In this document: positions 36,039 through 45,009 of the stretch, piece by piece | Position numbering within the stretch: the first letter of the stretch is position 1 | Layout: the number at the start of each line of letters is the position of its first letter | Program-made: the position numbers and the translations under genes | The notes under the pieces: generated by a model | Database searches by the model: none | The model's input: only the letters and a program-made list of their open reading frames with translations | Told to the model about the DNA's origin: nothing | From: Duganella alba | GTDB taxonomy: Bacteria; Pseudomonadota; Gammaproteobacteria; Burkholderiales; Burkholderiaceae_D | Direction of reading: 5' to 3' | Assembly: GCF_009674495.1 (NCBI RefSeq) | Contig: NZ_WKJN01000013.1 | Coordinates: 1 to 64,000 of the forward strand | Length of the DNA: 64,000 bases

Positions 36039-36629
36039 ATGCCAAACACCAATGAAAACGAGCGCGTTGAAAATGCCGCCCGCAGCGCCTATGATGCGGT
36101 GATCGAAAAGCGCATCGCGGCAGTGGAGACAGACGTGGCCGTCATACGAAACAGCTTTGCCACCAAAGAGGATGCGCAGCGCATCCTGACGCTGCTGTAC
36201 GATCAAAAACTGGAGTTCAAGACAGCAGAGGGAGCGCTGCGGGAAGATTTTCACGCGGCCTTCGCCAGACACCGAGAGGAATGGAGTGCCGCGCTGGCGA
36301 AACAGCGGGAAGAGTTCAATGCGGCTTTGGCCAAGCAGAAAGAAGAGTTTAATGGCGCTTTGGCCAAGCAAAAAGAAGAGCTTAATGCCGCTTTGGCCAA
36401 GCAGAGAGAAGAATTTAATGCCGCGTTAGCGAAGCAGCGCGACGAATTTAACGTCGCACTAGCCAAGCAGCGGGAGTATATCGATGCCGCGCTGGCGCAG
36501 CTTCGCGTTGACATCCTCGCCGGGCAACTGGATATGCAGAAGACGATGATGAACCATATGTGGAAACTCTACGGCTTCGCCTCGCTGGTGGTGGGCGGCG
36601 TCTATTACATCGCCCGCTACGTGCACTGA
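36039..36629 (+). CDS. Membrane-anchored coiled-coil protein with 11-residue repeats
   Basis: A 196-residue protein. Residues 1-70 are helical and include NSFATKEDAQRIL, a pattern seen in CCDC90/DUF1640-like coiled-coil proteins. Residues 74-161 consist of eight units of 11 residues with the consensus ALAKQREEFNA. Residues about 178-194 form a single C-terminal transmembrane helix. Eleven-residue (hendecad) periodicity gives a long, slightly right-handed helical rod. An AAGGAG motif precedes the ATG. Base composition of the repeat part is more AT-rich than that of the neighbours. Function unknown; convergent with the foldase gene. Confidence 0.82.
   Translation: MPNTNENERVENAARSAYDAVIEKRIAAVETDVAVIRNSFATKEDAQRILTLLYDQKLEFKTAEGALREDFHAAFARHREEWSAALAKQREEFNAALAKQKEEFNGALAKQKEELNAALAKQREEFNAALAKQRDEFNVALAKQREYIDAALAQLRVDILAGQLDMQKTMMNHMWKLYGFASLVVGGVYYIARYVH
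36258..36521 (+). repeat. Eight in-frame 33-bp repeats (hendecads)
   Basis: The region coding residues 74-161 of the coiled-coil protein repeats every 33 bases. Units 2-7 are the best conserved (GCNNTGGCNAAGCAG start), while the first and last have diverged. Such direct repeats can gain or lose units by slippage. Confidence 0.85.
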
Positions 36630-37535
36630 TCACTCATAGGCTGGCAGGCGTTTCTGTTCGTCGGCGCTGAAGGCGGCGTCGCGCAGTTGTTGGAGGGCGG
36701 CTTCGTCGGTGGTGGCTCGGCGCTGGGCCTGGTAGGTGGCGATGCGGCGCTGCCAGTCGGCTTCCTCGCGGTCGACCTCGGCCAGGCGCGCGGCGGCGGC
36801 GGGAGAGAGGGCGGCCGCGCGCATGCGGTAGATTTCGTTATCGTCGGCGCCTTTCGCGCGGGCCTGGCTGACGGCTTCCTCCAGCCGGATCACGCGTGTC
36901 GGCGCCTCTTTTTCTTCCCTGGCTTTTTGCGGCAGGCGCGCGTCGAGCGCGGCCAGTTGCTGCTTGCGCTGCGCTTCGCTCAAGCCGGCATCGCTGTTGA
37001 TTTCCAGCCGCGCGATGGCGTCCAGGTCGTAGGCGTCGCTGGCGCTGAACAGGCCGGCGATTTCCTCGCTGCTGAAGTAGACCGTGCGCAGTTGCTGCAT
37101 CGCCGTCAGCCGTGCGCGGGCGCGCTGGGCGGGATCGGCCTGCGCCGGCAGCCCGCGCTCGACGTCCACCAGCGCGCGCTTGTACGCCAGGTAGGCATCC
37201 AGCAGGCGGCGCGCTTCGGCGGCGGGCGCGGGACGCAGGCGGCGCTCCAGCTCGCGGATGATCTCGCTGCGGATGTCGTCCAGCGACCGCTCGCCGAGAC
37301 CGGCCAGGTAGTAATCGAACAGATAGGCCAGCTCCGCGTTGACTTCCAGCTGGTCGTCCGCATTGGCGCGCACCGCGCCGTCCGGCTGCGTGCCGGCGGC
37401 CGAGCGCACAAAGGCGAAGTAGTCCGCGTCGGCAGCGGCAACCGGCGCCGCCGGCGCCTCATGGCGCGCGACCAGCAGCCAGCCGACGCCGGCCGCGACC
37501 GCGACCAGCGCGGCAACGCGCAGCATGGCCCGCAT
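36630..37535 (-). CDS. lifO: Lipase-specific foldase (lipase chaperone LifO)
   Basis: A 301-residue inner-membrane-anchored periplasmic chaperone. One N-terminal transmembrane helix (LRVAALVAVAAGVGWLLVA) is followed by a linker and helical domains. The LFDYYLAGLGE sequence matches the conserved RxxFDY(F/Y)LSALGE-like motif of lipase foldases. It folds the lipase encoded just upstream before export through the type II system. ATG 37535 overlaps the lipase stop (TGATG on the minus strand), so they are translationally coupled. A longer frame to 37799 would lie inside the lipase gene. Confidence 0.9.
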   Translation of the reverse strand: MRAMLRVAALVAVAAGVGWLLVARHEAPAAPVAAADADYFAFVRSAAGTQPDGAVRANADDQLEVNAELAYLFDYYLAGLGERSLDDIRSEIIRELERRLRPAPAAEARRLLDAYLAYKRALVDVERGLPAQADPAQRARARLTAMQQLRTVYFSSEEIAGLFSASDAYDLDAIARLEINSDAGLSEAQRKQQLAALDARLPQKAREEKEAPTRVIRLEEAVSQARAKGADDNEIYRMRAAALSPAAAARLAEVDREEADWQRRIATYQAQRRATTDEAALQQLRDAAFSADEQKRLPAYE

Positions 37536-38449
37536 CAGAGTCCCAGCCCCTGCAGGCGGTTGGCCTGCTGGCGATACAGCGTCACCGGATTGGTCTCGAA
37601 CAGATTGGTGATGCCGATCAGCTGGTTGACCTCGTCCAGGTGGTTCAGCGCATAGTCGTCGCGGATCACCCGGCCCAGGTGGCTGGAGCAGCTGCTGACC
37701 AGGCCGTCGTTCTTGGCGCCGTTGAAGGCCAGCGCGGTCAGCGCCAGCACCGGATCGCTGGCGTCCAGCACATTGGTGTAGGGCTGCGCGCCGCTCCACG
37801 AGAAGTAGTAGACGCCGCGCACCTGGTACTCGCCCTCGCCGCAGGCCGAGGTCGGCACGCCGGCCGGATGGCGCGTGTTGAATGCGGCCGTGCCGGCGGT
37901 GCTCAGCGAGGTCGCCGCCGCCCGCGCATTCTGCGGCAGGGTCGGGCTGCCGGACAGGAAGCTGATCAGCCCCGAGACCGCATTGGCCACGCTGTAGGTC
38001 ACGTCCGGCACCGCGCCAATCAGCACATCGGCCACGCGCGAGCCCTTGTTGACGCCGCCCACGCTGGTGACCGACGCCACCAGGTCCGGCCGCACCGACG
38101 CCACATAGCGCGCGGTCGGCGCGCCGTGGCTATGGCCGATCAGGTTGACCTTGCTGGCGCCGGTGGCGGCCAGGATCTGCTTGACCTGCAACAGCAGCTG
38201 TTCGCCGCGCACCTCGGTGCTGTTGGCGGCCGATACCGAGGTCACGTAGACGTCGGCGCCGCCGCTGCGCAGCGCCGGGGCGATGCCGTAGAAATAATCC
38301 ACCGGACCGACGCTGTCGAAGCCGAACAGGCCGTGCACCAGCACGATCGGATACTTGGTCTGCGTGTAGCCGGCCGCCCACGACGGCGCCGGCAAGGCGG
38401 TGAACAGGATCAGGAACAGGGCCAGGCACTGCATGATGCGTTGTCTCAT
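37535..38449 (-). CDS. lipA: Secreted triacylglycerol lipase (family I.1/I.2)
   Basis: A 304-residue extracellular lipase of the Burkholderia/Pseudomonas type. A signal peptide (cleavage near PSWAAG) is followed by PIVLVHGLFGFD (oxyanion loop), the nucleophile elbow GHSHGAPTARY, calcium-site region and HL..EVNQ near the end (catalytic His in DYALNHLDEVNQ). Two Cys (SACGEGEY and SSCSS) can form the known disulfide. ATG 38449 has GGAG upstream. Needs the downstream foldase to become active. Confidence 0.94.
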   Translation of the reverse strand: MRQRIMQCLALFLILFTALPAPSWAAGYTQTKYPIVLVHGLFGFDSVGPVDYFYGIAPALRSGGADVYVTSVSAANSTEVRGEQLLLQVKQILAATGASKVNLIGHSHGAPTARYVASVRPDLVASVTSVGGVNKGSRVADVLIGAVPDVTYSVANAVSGLISFLSGSPTLPQNARAAATSLSTAGTAAFNTRHPAGVPTSACGEGEYQVRGVYYFSWSGAQPYTNVLDASDPVLALTALAFNGAKNDGLVSSCSSHLGRVIRDDYALNHLDEVNQLIGITNLFETNPVTLYRQQANRLQGLGL

Positions 38450-38593
38450 GGTGGTCTCCGATGGTGGTATTGTTGTAGTGTCCGGGCGCGGCCCGGTTAC
38501 AAAATGTAGCACCGGCGATCAGGCCTTGCAGTCCGCACGCACGGCCCCGGGAGCCAATTTGCTGGCCTCGTGAGCATGCGCAAATGCCTGCGC

Positions 38594-38599
38594 TATAAT
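38594..38599 (+). promoter_or_regulatory. Possible -10 box of the TetR-family gene
   Basis: Consensus TATAAT 30 bases before the start codon. I do not see a good -35 at the right distance. Confidence 0.35.
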
Positions 38600-38629
38600 C
38601 ATAATCAAAAATAAACCATCGAGACAACC

Positions 38630-39307
38630 TTGCCGGCCCACTTCGACTTCCAACAATTCCAGGCCATGACGCCGCTTGACGGCGTCAATATCTGGGCGTA
38701 TATGCTCGACCGCCATGCCGACCGCATCACGGTCAAGCGCCGCAAGCCGGCGCTGGAGAACCTGGAGAAAATCTTCAACGCCACCTTCAAGCTGGCCAAC
38801 GAGGTCGGCTTCCGCGCCATGAACCTGCGCGACCTGTGCGGCGAGACCGGGCTGTCGATGGGCGGCCTGTACGGCTACATCAGCAGCAAGGACCAGCTGG
38901 CGGAGATGATCGAGGACGTGGTGCGCCACGCCACGCACGAGGTGCCGAAGATGTTCGCCGACATCGCCGATCCGCTCGACCGCATCGAGGCGCTGATGCG
39001 CGCGTCGATCTATGTGTCGGAGATTTTGCAGCCGTGGTTTTACTTCGTCTTCATGGATTCGCGCGTGCTGCAGGCGGAGCAGCGCGGCACGGCAAAGGAG
39101 TCGGAGCTGTATGTGCAGTCGCTGTTTGCCGACGCCATCGCGCAGATTCCGACGCCGCGCGGCGGTCCGGACCTGGTGGCCGCGCACATCCTGGCCATGT
39201 TCCAGGACTGGTACGTCAAGCGCTGGAAGTACCGCGCCGCCGACGTCGACCCCGACCGCTTCGCCGACAGCGCCGTGCGCATGATGCGCGGTTACCTGGC
39301 GGCGTGA
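38630..39307 (+). CDS. TetR/AcrR-family transcriptional regulator
   Basis: A 225-residue regulator. The helix-turn-helix lies at about residues 45-90 (IFNATFKLANEVGFRAMNLRDLC and GLSMGGLYGYISSKDQL), followed by an all-helical ligand domain. The TTG at 38630 gives the full frame with a weak GAGA signal; ATG 38666 is possible and would remove 12 residues ahead of the DNA-binding domain. It is divergent to the lipase genes, so it might control them, but nothing proves that. Convergent with PBP1A, separated by a palindromic repeat. Confidence 0.85.
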   Translation: MPAHFDFQQFQAMTPLDGVNIWAYMLDRHADRITVKRRKPALENLEKIFNATFKLANEVGFRAMNLRDLCGETGLSMGGLYGYISSKDQLAEMIEDVVRHATHEVPKMFADIADPLDRIEALMRASIYVSEILQPWFYFVFMDSRVLQAEQRGTAKESELYVQSLFADAIAQIPTPRGGPDLVAAHILAMFQDWYVKRWKYRAADVDPDRFADSAVRMMRGYLAA

Positions 39308-39319
39308 ACCCCAGAGAAT

Positions 39320-39349
39320 GGGGTCTGACCCCGTACGGGGTCAGACCCC
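39320..39349. repeat. 30-bp palindromic repeat, copy 3
   Basis: Perfect palindrome with arms GGGGTCTGACCCCGT and ACGGGGTCAGACCCC. Followed by TGCCTGCGG, the complement of the CCGCAGGCA flank of copy 1, so the element has an orientation. It sits between two convergent genes (TetR regulator and PBP1A). Confidence 0.92.
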
Positions 39350-39434
39350 TGCCTGCGGTGTGCGGGTTTAGCGATTCCCGCACACGCCGCGGAAAACCAG
39401 CCCCTTGACCCGCTGTTGACCCTGGGGTGCCGTT

Positions 39435-41840
39435 TTAGCGTTTCGGACCGGTCGGCACCGGCTGGATATTCTCGGCGTTCGGCGTCACAGCCGGCGCCGG
39501 CGCCGCTGGAGCGACCGGCGCGCCCGGCGTCAACGGCTCGCCCGGCGTGACGTTCTCCGCGCCCGGCGGCACATCATCCATATCCAGCGTATGACGCGCG
39601 GCGTCGCCGGTGAACTCGTCGTACAGCCATTCGCCATCCACCTGCGTCAGCCCAGCCGGCAGCGGACGTTCCTGCGGCGGACGGTTCTGCATCGCCACCT
39701 TCATGTAGTCGATCCAGATCGGCAGCGCCGCCGTGGCGCCGAATTCCTTGCCGCCCAGCGAGCGCGAGTCGTCAAAGCCCATCCACGACACGGCCACGAT
39801 GCCGCCGCCGTAGCCGGCGAACCAGCCGTCGACCGCGTCGCTCGACGTACCGGTCTTGCCGGCCAGGTCAGGGCGGCCCAGGCGCGCCACGGCGCCGCCG
39901 GTGCCGGTGCGGGTCACCTGGCGCAGCATCGAGTCGGTGACGTAGGCGTTGCGCGGGTCGATCACGCGGGCATCGTCCGGCAGCGTTTCGCGCGGCTTGG
40001 CTTCCGAGATGACCTTGCCGTCGCCGTCGACGATCCTGGCGATCAAATACGGCTCAACCGAATAGCCGCCGTTGGCGAACACCGAGTAGGCGCCGGCCAG
40101 CTGCGCCGGCGTCACCGAGCCGGTGCCCAGCGCCATGGTCAGGTTCTTCGGATGCTTGGCCAGGTCGAAGCCGAACTTGCCCAGGTAGCTGTGCGCATAC
40201 GGCACGGTGATGGCGCGCAGGATGCGCACCGACACCACGTTCTTCGATTCCGACAGCGCCGTGCGCATGCTGATCGGGCCATCGAACTTGCCGTCGTCGT
40301 TCTTCGGCGACCAGGCTTCGTTGCCGGTTTCGGCGCCGGTCAGGTTCAGCGGCGCATCGTTGATGATGGTGGCCGGCGAGAAGCCGCGCTCCAGCGCCGC
40401 CGAGTACACGAACGGCTTGATCGAGGAGCCGGGCTGGCGCCAGGCCTGCGTCACGTGGTTGAACTTCTGCAGGTTGAAGTCGAAGCCGCCCACCATCGCG
40501 TGGTAGCCGCCGGTGACCGAGTCGATCGAGACGAAGGCCGCCGACACCTGCGGCACCTGGGTGATGGCCCAGCCGCCCTTATCGCCCTGCATGATGCGCA
40601 CCACGGCGCCGGGACGCAGGCGCACCGTGTCCTTGGCCTTGTCGCTCAGCGCGCCGGCGACCAGGCGCAGGCCGTCGCCGCTGATGGTGATTTCCTCGCC
40701 CGATGGATTCTGCACCTTGACCGCTTTCGGGCCGGCGTCCAGCACCACGGCCGGAATCAGGCCGTCGCTGCTCGGGCGCTTCTGCAGCGCTTCTTCGATG
40801 GCGTCGTCGCGTTCGTCCTCGTTGGTCGGCAGCGTGATCACCGCTTCCGGGCCGCGGTAGCCGTGGCGTTGGTCGTAGTTCAGCACATTGCGGCGCATCG
40901 ATTCGTAGGCGGCCTTCTGGTCGGCCTTCAGGATCGTGGTGTAGACGCTGATGCCCCTGGTGTACGACTCTTCCTTGAACTGGGCGTAGACGGTCTGGCG
41001 CGCCAGTTCGGCCACGTATTCGGCGTGGACGTCGAAGTCCTGGCCCTTGCGGCTGATGTGCAGCGTTTCGTGCATCGCCTTCTGGTACTGCGCGTCGGTG
41101 ATGTAATCGAGGTCGCGCATGGCTTTCAGCACGACTTGCTGGCGTTGCTTGGCGCGTTTCGGATTGACGGCCGGGTTGTGGCGCGCGGGATTTTGCGGCA
41201 GGCCGGCCAGCATCGCCGTTTCCGCCACGTCCAGGTCTTTCAGCGGCTTGCCGAAATAGGTCTGGGCGGCGCTGCCGAAGCCGAACGAGCGCTGACCCAG
41301 GTAGATCTGGTTCATGTACAGCTCGAGGATCTGGTCCTTGTTGAGCGCCGCCTCGATTTTCATCGCCAGCATCACTTCGGTCAGCTTGCGGCTGAAGAAT
41401 TTGTCGCGCGTCAGGAAGAAGTTGCGCGCCACCTGCATGGTGATGGTGGAGCCGCCCTGGCGCAGCGCGCCGCCCAGGTTGGCCTTGGCCGCGCCCATGG
41501 CGCGCACCCAGTCGATGCCGTGGTGTTCGTAGAAGCGCTTGTCCTCGATCGCCAGCAGCGATTTTTTCATCAGCTCCGGCATGTCCTTGATCGGGATGAA
41601 GTCGCGGTGCTCTTCGCCGAATTCGCCGATCAGGGCGTTGTCGGCGGTGTAGACGCGCAGTGGGATCTTCGGCCGGTAGTCGGTGATGGTGTCGAGCGAC
41701 GGCAGGTTCGGCGCCACGTACAGCAGCAGGTAGGCCAGCAGCAGGCCGCCGCCCACCAGGACGGCCAGGCCGGCGGCGACGGCGGCGCGGATCAGGTTAC
41801 GGCGGGTCAGCCACTGGGACAGGGTGCTAGTCGTTGTCAA
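39435..41840 (-). CDS. mrcA: Penicillin-binding protein 1A
   Basis: An 801-residue bifunctional peptidoglycan synthase: one N-terminal transmembrane helix, a GT51 glycosyltransferase domain (EDKRFYEHHGIDW, QGGSTITMQVARNFF), an OB-like insert and a transpeptidase domain with SSIK, SKN and KTGTSSD motifs. The C-terminal tail is Pro/Ala-rich and low in complexity. The frame starts at TTG 41840, with only a weak GGA upstream; no ATG lies before the transmembrane helix, so this start is likely but not certain. Divergent to glpD. Confidence 0.93.
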   Translation of the reverse strand: MTTTSTLSQWLTRRNLIRAAVAAGLAVLVGGGLLLAYLLLYVAPNLPSLDTITDYRPKIPLRVYTADNALIGEFGEEHRDFIPIKDMPELMKKSLLAIEDKRFYEHHGIDWVRAMGAAKANLGGALRQGGSTITMQVARNFFLTRDKFFSRKLTEVMLAMKIEAALNKDQILELYMNQIYLGQRSFGFGSAAQTYFGKPLKDLDVAETAMLAGLPQNPARHNPAVNPKRAKQRQQVVLKAMRDLDYITDAQYQKAMHETLHISRKGQDFDVHAEYVAELARQTVYAQFKEESYTRGISVYTTILKADQKAAYESMRRNVLNYDQRHGYRGPEAVITLPTNEDERDDAIEEALQKRPSSDGLIPAVVLDAGPKAVKVQNPSGEEITISGDGLRLVAGALSDKAKDTVRLRPGAVVRIMQGDKGGWAITQVPQVSAAFVSIDSVTGGYHAMVGGFDFNLQKFNHVTQAWRQPGSSIKPFVYSAALERGFSPATIINDAPLNLTGAETGNEAWSPKNDDGKFDGPISMRTALSESKNVVSVRILRAITVPYAHSYLGKFGFDLAKHPKNLTMALGTGSVTPAQLAGAYSVFANGGYSVEPYLIARIVDGDGKVISEAKPRETLPDDARVIDPRNAYVTDSMLRQVTRTGTGGAVARLGRPDLAGKTGTSSDAVDGWFAGYGGGIVAVSWMGFDDSRSLGGKEFGATAALPIWIDYMKVAMQNRPPQERPLPAGLTQVDGEWLYDEFTGDAARHTLDMDDVPPGAENVTPGEPLTPGAPVAPAAPAPAVTPNAENIQPVPTGPKR

Positions 41841-41900
41841 AACATTATCCGTTGAATGCAGAAGTATGGGCGATTATAGATCAAGCCTATTGTTACTTGG

Positions 41901-41929
41901 CGTCACTTGACGTAACGTACAGGTATAGT
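41901..41929 (+). promoter_or_regulatory. Candidate operator and -10 box upstream of glpD
   Basis: CGTCACTTGACG (41901-41912) is a palindrome with a two-base centre, followed by TATAGT at 41924-41929, 17 bases before the start codon. It resembles a dyad operator overlapping a promoter, as expected for a glycerol-3-phosphate-responsive gene, but the regulator cannot be named. Confidence 0.35.
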
Positions 41930-41945
41930 GATCCAAAGGGACCAT

Positions 41946-43478
41946 ATGGCGGAACCCCAGCACATACTCGATTGCGATGTCCTGATCATCGGCGGCGGCA
42001 TCAACGGCGCCGGCATTGCCCGTGATGCGGCGGGACGCGGGCTGTCGGTCGTCTTGTGCGAGAAGGACGATCTGGCGGCGCATACGTCGTCGGCGTCCAC
42101 CAAGTTGATCCACGGCGGCCTGCGCTACCTGGAGTATTACGAATTCAGCCTGGTGCGCAAGGCGCTGATCGAGCGCGAGGTGCTGCTGCGCGCCGCGCCG
42201 CACATCATGTGGCCGCTGCGCTTCGTGATGCCGCATGCGCCGGGCCAGCGGCCGGCGTGGATGATACGCGCCGGGCTGTTTTTGTATGACCAGCTGGCGC
42301 GGCGCGAGCTGCTGCCGGCGTCGGCCGGTATCAACCTGCGCCGTCATGCGGCCGGCAAGCCGCTGAAGCCGGAATTCGAGCGCGGTTTCATTTATTCCGA
42401 CGGCTGGGTCGACGATGCGCGGCTGGTGGTGCTGAACGCCATCGACGCCAGCGAGAAGGGCGCCACCATCCTGACCCAGGCCGTGTGCACCAAGCTGGAA
42501 CGCAAGGCGGCCGACTGGGAGGCCACGCTGTTCAAGCCCAGTTGCGGCCAGATCCGCGTCAACGCGCGCTACGTGGTCAACGCGGCCGGGCCGTGGACCG
42601 CCGACCTGCTGCACGCGACGTTGCCGAAGGAGGGCGGCGGGCATCTGCGGCTGATCAAGGGCAGCCACATCATCGTCAAGCGCATCTTCGAGCATGACAA
42701 CGCCTACATCTTCCAGCACCAGGACGGGCGCATCGTGTTTGCCATTCCGTACGAGGGCGAGTTCACGCTGATCGGCACCACCGACCTGGATTACCACGGC
42801 GACGCCAACCAGGTCGCGATTGGCGACGACGAGATCGCGTATCTGTGCCAGCTGGCCAGCCAGTACTTCGCCAAGCCGATTGTGCCGGCCGACGTGGTGT
42901 GGACCTATTCGGGCGTGCGGCCGCTGGTGGAGGATGGCGCCGACGCCAAGGCCGTCACGCGCGATTACCGGCTGGAGATCGACAGCCACGGGCCGCCGAT
43001 CCTGAGCGTCTTCGGCGGCAAGATCACCACTTTCCGCAAGCTGGCGGAGGAAGCGGTGGACCACATCGCCAGGGCGCTGGACAAGCACCAGGGCGGCTGG
43101 ACCCACAACGCCTGCCTGCCCGGCGGCGACCTGTTCGGCGCCGAGCCGTGCAACCGGTCGGTGCTGGACTTCGACAGCTGGTCGCGCGCACAGCAGGCGC
43201 GCTACAGCTGGCTGCCGCCGCAGCTGGTGGCGCGCTACTGCCGCACCTACGGCACCCGCCTGCACACGCTGCTGGCCGGGCGCGCCGACCTGGCCGCCAT
43301 GGGCGAGGAAATCGCTCCCGGCCTCTATGAAGCCGAAGTGGAATACCAGCGCCGCTACGAATGGGCCCGCAGCGCCCAGGACATCCTCTGGCGCCGCACC
43401 AAGCTCGGCCTGCACCTGCCGCCCGAGACCGCCGACCGCCTGCAAGACTGGCTGAACGCCCATCCGCTGACCAGATAA
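41946..43478 (+). CDS. glpD: Aerobic glycerol-3-phosphate dehydrogenase GlpD
   Basis: A 510-residue FAD-dependent dehydrogenase at the inner face of the membrane. It oxidises glycerol 3-phosphate to dihydroxyacetone phosphate and passes electrons to quinone. Signatures are the FAD-binding VLIIGGGINGAGIARDAAGRG, STKLIHGGLRYLE, and GTTDLDY and VFGGKITTFRKLAE in the core. ATG 41946 has AAAGGGA upstream; GTG 41928 is less likely. No glpK or glpF is near. It is followed by a terminator shared with the convergent peptide symporter. Confidence 0.96.
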   Translation: MAEPQHILDCDVLIIGGGINGAGIARDAAGRGLSVVLCEKDDLAAHTSSASTKLIHGGLRYLEYYEFSLVRKALIEREVLLRAAPHIMWPLRFVMPHAPGQRPAWMIRAGLFLYDQLARRELLPASAGINLRRHAAGKPLKPEFERGFIYSDGWVDDARLVVLNAIDASEKGATILTQAVCTKLERKAADWEATLFKPSCGQIRVNARYVVNAAGPWTADLLHATLPKEGGGHLRLIKGSHIIVKRIFEHDNAYIFQHQDGRIVFAIPYEGEFTLIGTTDLDYHGDANQVAIGDDEIAYLCQLASQYFAKPIVPADVVWTYSGVRPLVEDGADAKAVTRDYRLEIDSHGPPILSVFGGKITTFRKLAEEAVDHIARALDKHQGGWTHNACLPGGDLFGAEPCNRSVLDFDSWSRAQQARYSWLPPQLVARYCRTYGTRLHTLLAGRADLAAMGEEIAPGLYEAEVEYQRRYEWARSAQDILWRRTKLGLHLPPETADRLQDWLNAHPLTR

Positions 43479-43483
43479 ATAAA

Positions 43484-43505
43484 AACGGCGCCCTCGGGCG
43501 CCGTT
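43484..43505. terminator. Bidirectional terminator between glpD and the peptide symporter
   Basis: AACGGCGCCC and GGGCGCCGTT pair with a two-base loop. On the minus strand it is followed by GTTTTTATTT, giving a good terminator for the symporter gene; on the plus strand a shorter GGTTTT follows. Confidence 0.8.
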
Positions 43506-43509
43506 GGTT

Positions 43510-45009
43510 TTACTTCACACCGTGCATCAGCTTCTGGATCAGCGGGGCGATCAGGAACAGCAGCACGCCGCCGGCCATCAGCGACCAGAAGCCGAAGGTG
43601 TAGCCGTGCAGCGCCGAGGGCACCGACATGCCGCCTTCGCCCGACACCGCCGAGGCGAAGATGCCCGACAGGTTGTTGCCGATGCCGGTCGACAGGAACC
43701 AGCCGCCCATGCCCAGGCCCACCAGGCGCGTCGGCGCCAGCTTGGTCACCATCGACAGGCCGATCGGCGACAGGCACAGCTCGCCGATCGATTGCAGCAC
43801 GTAGACCATGAACAGGGTCCAGAACGGGATCTTGTTGTTCATGTCCACCAGGCTCGACAGCGCGAACATCAGCAGCGCGAAGGCGGTGCCGTTGAAAATC
43901 AGGCCCAGGCCGAATTTACGCGGAATCGATGGGTTGGCGCGGCCCATGGCGACCCAGACGAAGGCCACCACCGGCGCGAAGGCGATGATTGCCAGCGAGT
44001 TGACGGTCTGGAACCAGGCCACCGGGAAGGTCCAGTTGAACATGTCGCGGTCGACGATTTTCTCGGCCAGGAAGGTGAACGAGCTACCGGCCTGCTCGAA
44101 GAAGCACCAGAACATGATGTTGAAGAAGAAGATCACCAGCATGGCGATGACCTTGTCGCGCGCCACTTTGCCGTTCTTGATGCCCTCGACCAGCAGCATC
44201 ACCGACAGCAGCACGAACAGCACCGACAGCACCAGTTGCAGGTTCTTGGCGCCGGCCGCCAGCAGCGAGTACACCACCGGAATCACGCACAGCGAGCCGA
44301 TCACCACGTACAGCAGGCGTTTCGGATCGGCGTTCTGCGCATCCGGCGCGCCGATGCCTTTCAGCTTGGCGCGGCCGATGTAGAACCATACCAGGCTGAT
44401 CAGCATGCCGACGCCGGCCGACATGAACACCACTTTATACGCCGGCATGCCGCCGGTGCCGAACACGGTCGCCGCCAGCCACTCGGTCAGCACCGGTGCG
44501 ACCAGCGCGCCGGAGTTGATGCCCATGTAAAAAATGGTAAAGCCGGAATCGCGGCGGGTGTCGGCGGTGCTGTACAGCTTGCCGACCATGGTCGAGATGT
44601 TCGGCTTGAACATGCCGTTGCCGACGATGATGGTCGCCAGACCGAACTGGAACACCGTCTCGTTGGGGAAGGCGATCATGAACAGGCCGGCCGCCATGAA
44701 GGCGGCGCCGACCAGGATCGAGCGCTGGTAGCCCAGCACGCGGTCGGCCACATAGCCGCCGAACAGCGCGGCCGCGTACACCAGCGCCAGGTAGGAGCCG
44801 TACACCAGGTTGGCCGAGGATTCGCCGGCCGCGTCGCCGTGGTAGAACTGGGCGACCACGTAGAGCACCAGGGCCCAGCGTATGCCGTAGAACGCGAAGC
44901 GTTCCCAGAATTCGGTCATGAACAACATCCACAGCGGAGCAGGGTGGCCCATGATCTGCTTGAATTCGGGAATAACAGCTTCCGTGTTGCTGGTGGTAGC
45001 ACCGCTCAT
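43510..45009 (-). CDS. Proton-coupled di/tripeptide symporter (POT/PTR2 family)
   Basis: A 499-residue membrane protein with about 12-14 transmembrane segments. The ExxER proton-coupling motif is in MTEFWERFAFYG (about residue 32-36); GGYVADRVLGYQ and FTIFYMGINSGALVAP are POT signatures. It imports di- and tripeptides with protons. ATG 45009 is preceded by GGAGGAG; the longer frame to 45129 has no ribosome binding site. Confidence 0.93.
   Translation of the reverse strand: MSGATTSNTEAVIPEFKQIMGHPAPLWMLFMTEFWERFAFYGIRWALVLYVVAQFYHGDAAGESSANLVYGSYLALVYAAALFGGYVADRVLGYQRSILVGAAFMAAGLFMIAFPNETVFQFGLATIIVGNGMFKPNISTMVGKLYSTADTRRDSGFTIFYMGINSGALVAPVLTEWLAATVFGTGGMPAYKVVFMSAGVGMLISLVWFYIGRAKLKGIGAPDAQNADPKRLLYVVIGSLCVIPVVYSLLAAGAKNLQLVLSVLFVLLSVMLLVEGIKNGKVARDKVIAMLVIFFFNIMFWCFFEQAGSSFTFLAEKIVDRDMFNWTFPVAWFQTVNSLAIIAFAPVVAFVWVAMGRANPSIPRKFGLGLIFNGTAFALLMFALSSLVDMNNKIPFWTLFMVYVLQSIGELCLSPIGLSMVTKLAPTRLVGLGMGGWFLSTGIGNNLSGIFASAVSGEGGMSVPSALHGYTFGFWSLMAGGVLLFLIAPLIQKLMHGVK

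Noticed and set aside
36258..36521. Regular 33-bp repeats as a CRISPR array
   Set aside because: There are no spacers; repeats are contiguous, in frame and code for hendecads. No cas genes are present.
37536..37799. N-terminal extension of the foldase
   Set aside because: It lies inside the lipase gene in another frame; ATG 37535 overlaps the lipase stop and gives the expected membrane anchor.
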